Shown piece by piece: positions 5,893-6,035 of a stretch of 6,035 nucleotides of DNA; position 1 is the stretch's first letter, and each line of letters opens with the position of its first letter. This DNA is from JBOGXF01 sp050694275. Lineage in GTDB: Bacteria > Actinomycetota > CADDZG01 > WHSQ01. The notes under the pieces were generated by a model that was not told the DNA's origin, searched no databases, and saw only the letters and a program-made list of their open reading frames with translations. The position numbers and the translations under genes were made by a program. The DNA is taken from contig JBOGXF010000007.1 of NCBI GenBank assembly GCA_050694275.1, forward strand, positions 1 through 6,035, given 5' to 3'.

Positions 5893-6035
5893 TTACTTCG
5901 AGGTCGATCGGGCCTCGCCCAGGACCGCCTGGCCCGCCGCGAGGCGCGCGGTCGGAACCCGGAACGGCGAGCACGATACGTAGTCGAGGCCGATCTCGTG
6001 GCAGAACACGACCGAGTCGGGGTCGCCACCGTGCT
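5893..6035 (-). CDS. ppdK: Pyruvate phosphate dikinase, C-terminal end (partial)
   Basis: Only the last 46 complete codons are in the window; the gene runs off the right edge. They read [18 protein letters not shown], then [20 protein letters not shown], ending STSK and a TAA at 5895-5893. This is the hallmark end of PPDK: the cysteine in [11 protein letters not shown] is the catalytic general acid/base of the pyruvate-enolate domain, and HGGDP.S..F is the conserved loop before it. The enzyme interconverts pyruvate + ATP + phosphate with phosphoenolpyruvate + AMP + pyrophosphate, linking glycolysis and gluconeogenesis. The closely related PEP synthase and PTS enzyme I end differently. The gene points the same way as dgt-dnaG-rpoD and converges on the exported-protein gene, 9 bases away. 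Confidence 0.94.
   Translation of the reverse strand, partial: HGGDPDSVVFCHEIGLDYVSCSPFRVPTARLAAGQAVLGEARSTSK

Noticed and set aside
1..6035. CRISPR array or tandem repeats
   Set aside because: Reading through the window shows no regularly spaced direct repeats. The only repeats seen are short hairpin arms.

Overview
The window looks like a chromosomal segment from a high-GC Gram-positive bacterium, most likely an actinomycetote. Three things point there: strongly G/C-biased third codon positions, with long mirror ORFs opposite every real gene; an HrdB/SigA-type RpoD whose last 67 residues are the usual actinobacterial region 4; and a tRNA gene without an encoded CCA. I cannot place it below phylum. 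The content is mainly housekeeping, and I found no convincing undescribed multi-gene system.

Layout from left to right. Positions 1-128 hold sequence that matches no gene I recognise. It abuts, at 127-129, a minus-strand gene start for a WhiG/FliA-like alternative sigma factor that is cut off inside region 2. A spacer of about 160 bases separates this gene's start from a minus-strand tRNA-Asn(GTT) at 537-610. At 736-1026 lies a plus-strand gene for a small glycine-rich YtxH-like membrane protein, ending 3 bases from the end of rpoD on the other strand.

The centre is a compact minus-strand operon, transcribed dgt (4172-5164), dnaG (2309-4123), rpoD (1030-2298): a dNTP triphosphohydrolase-like HD protein, the replicative primase and the primary sigma factor. 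dgt and dnaG are 48 bases apart. dnaG and rpoD are 10 bases apart, and the rpoD Shine-Dalgarno directly follows the dnaG stop codon. This is the macromolecular-synthesis arrangement (primase plus primary sigma), with the nucleotide-pool enzyme in front in place of rpsU.

Divergent from dgt is a plus-strand gene (5239-5883) for an exported protein of unknown function with four cysteines in its mature part. It converges on the 3' end of ppdK (5893-6035, minus, running off the right edge), recognised by the catalytic-cysteine motif of pyruvate phosphate dikinase. ppdK, dgt, dnaG and rpoD all point the same way, so the exported-protein gene interrupts an otherwise co-directional run.

The most useful places to look again are the sigma-factor breakpoint, whose foreign side starts with a sequence resembling an IS50-type terminus, the uncharacterised exported protein, and the unusual start-site arrangements of rpoD (TTG) and dgt (GTG without a leader).
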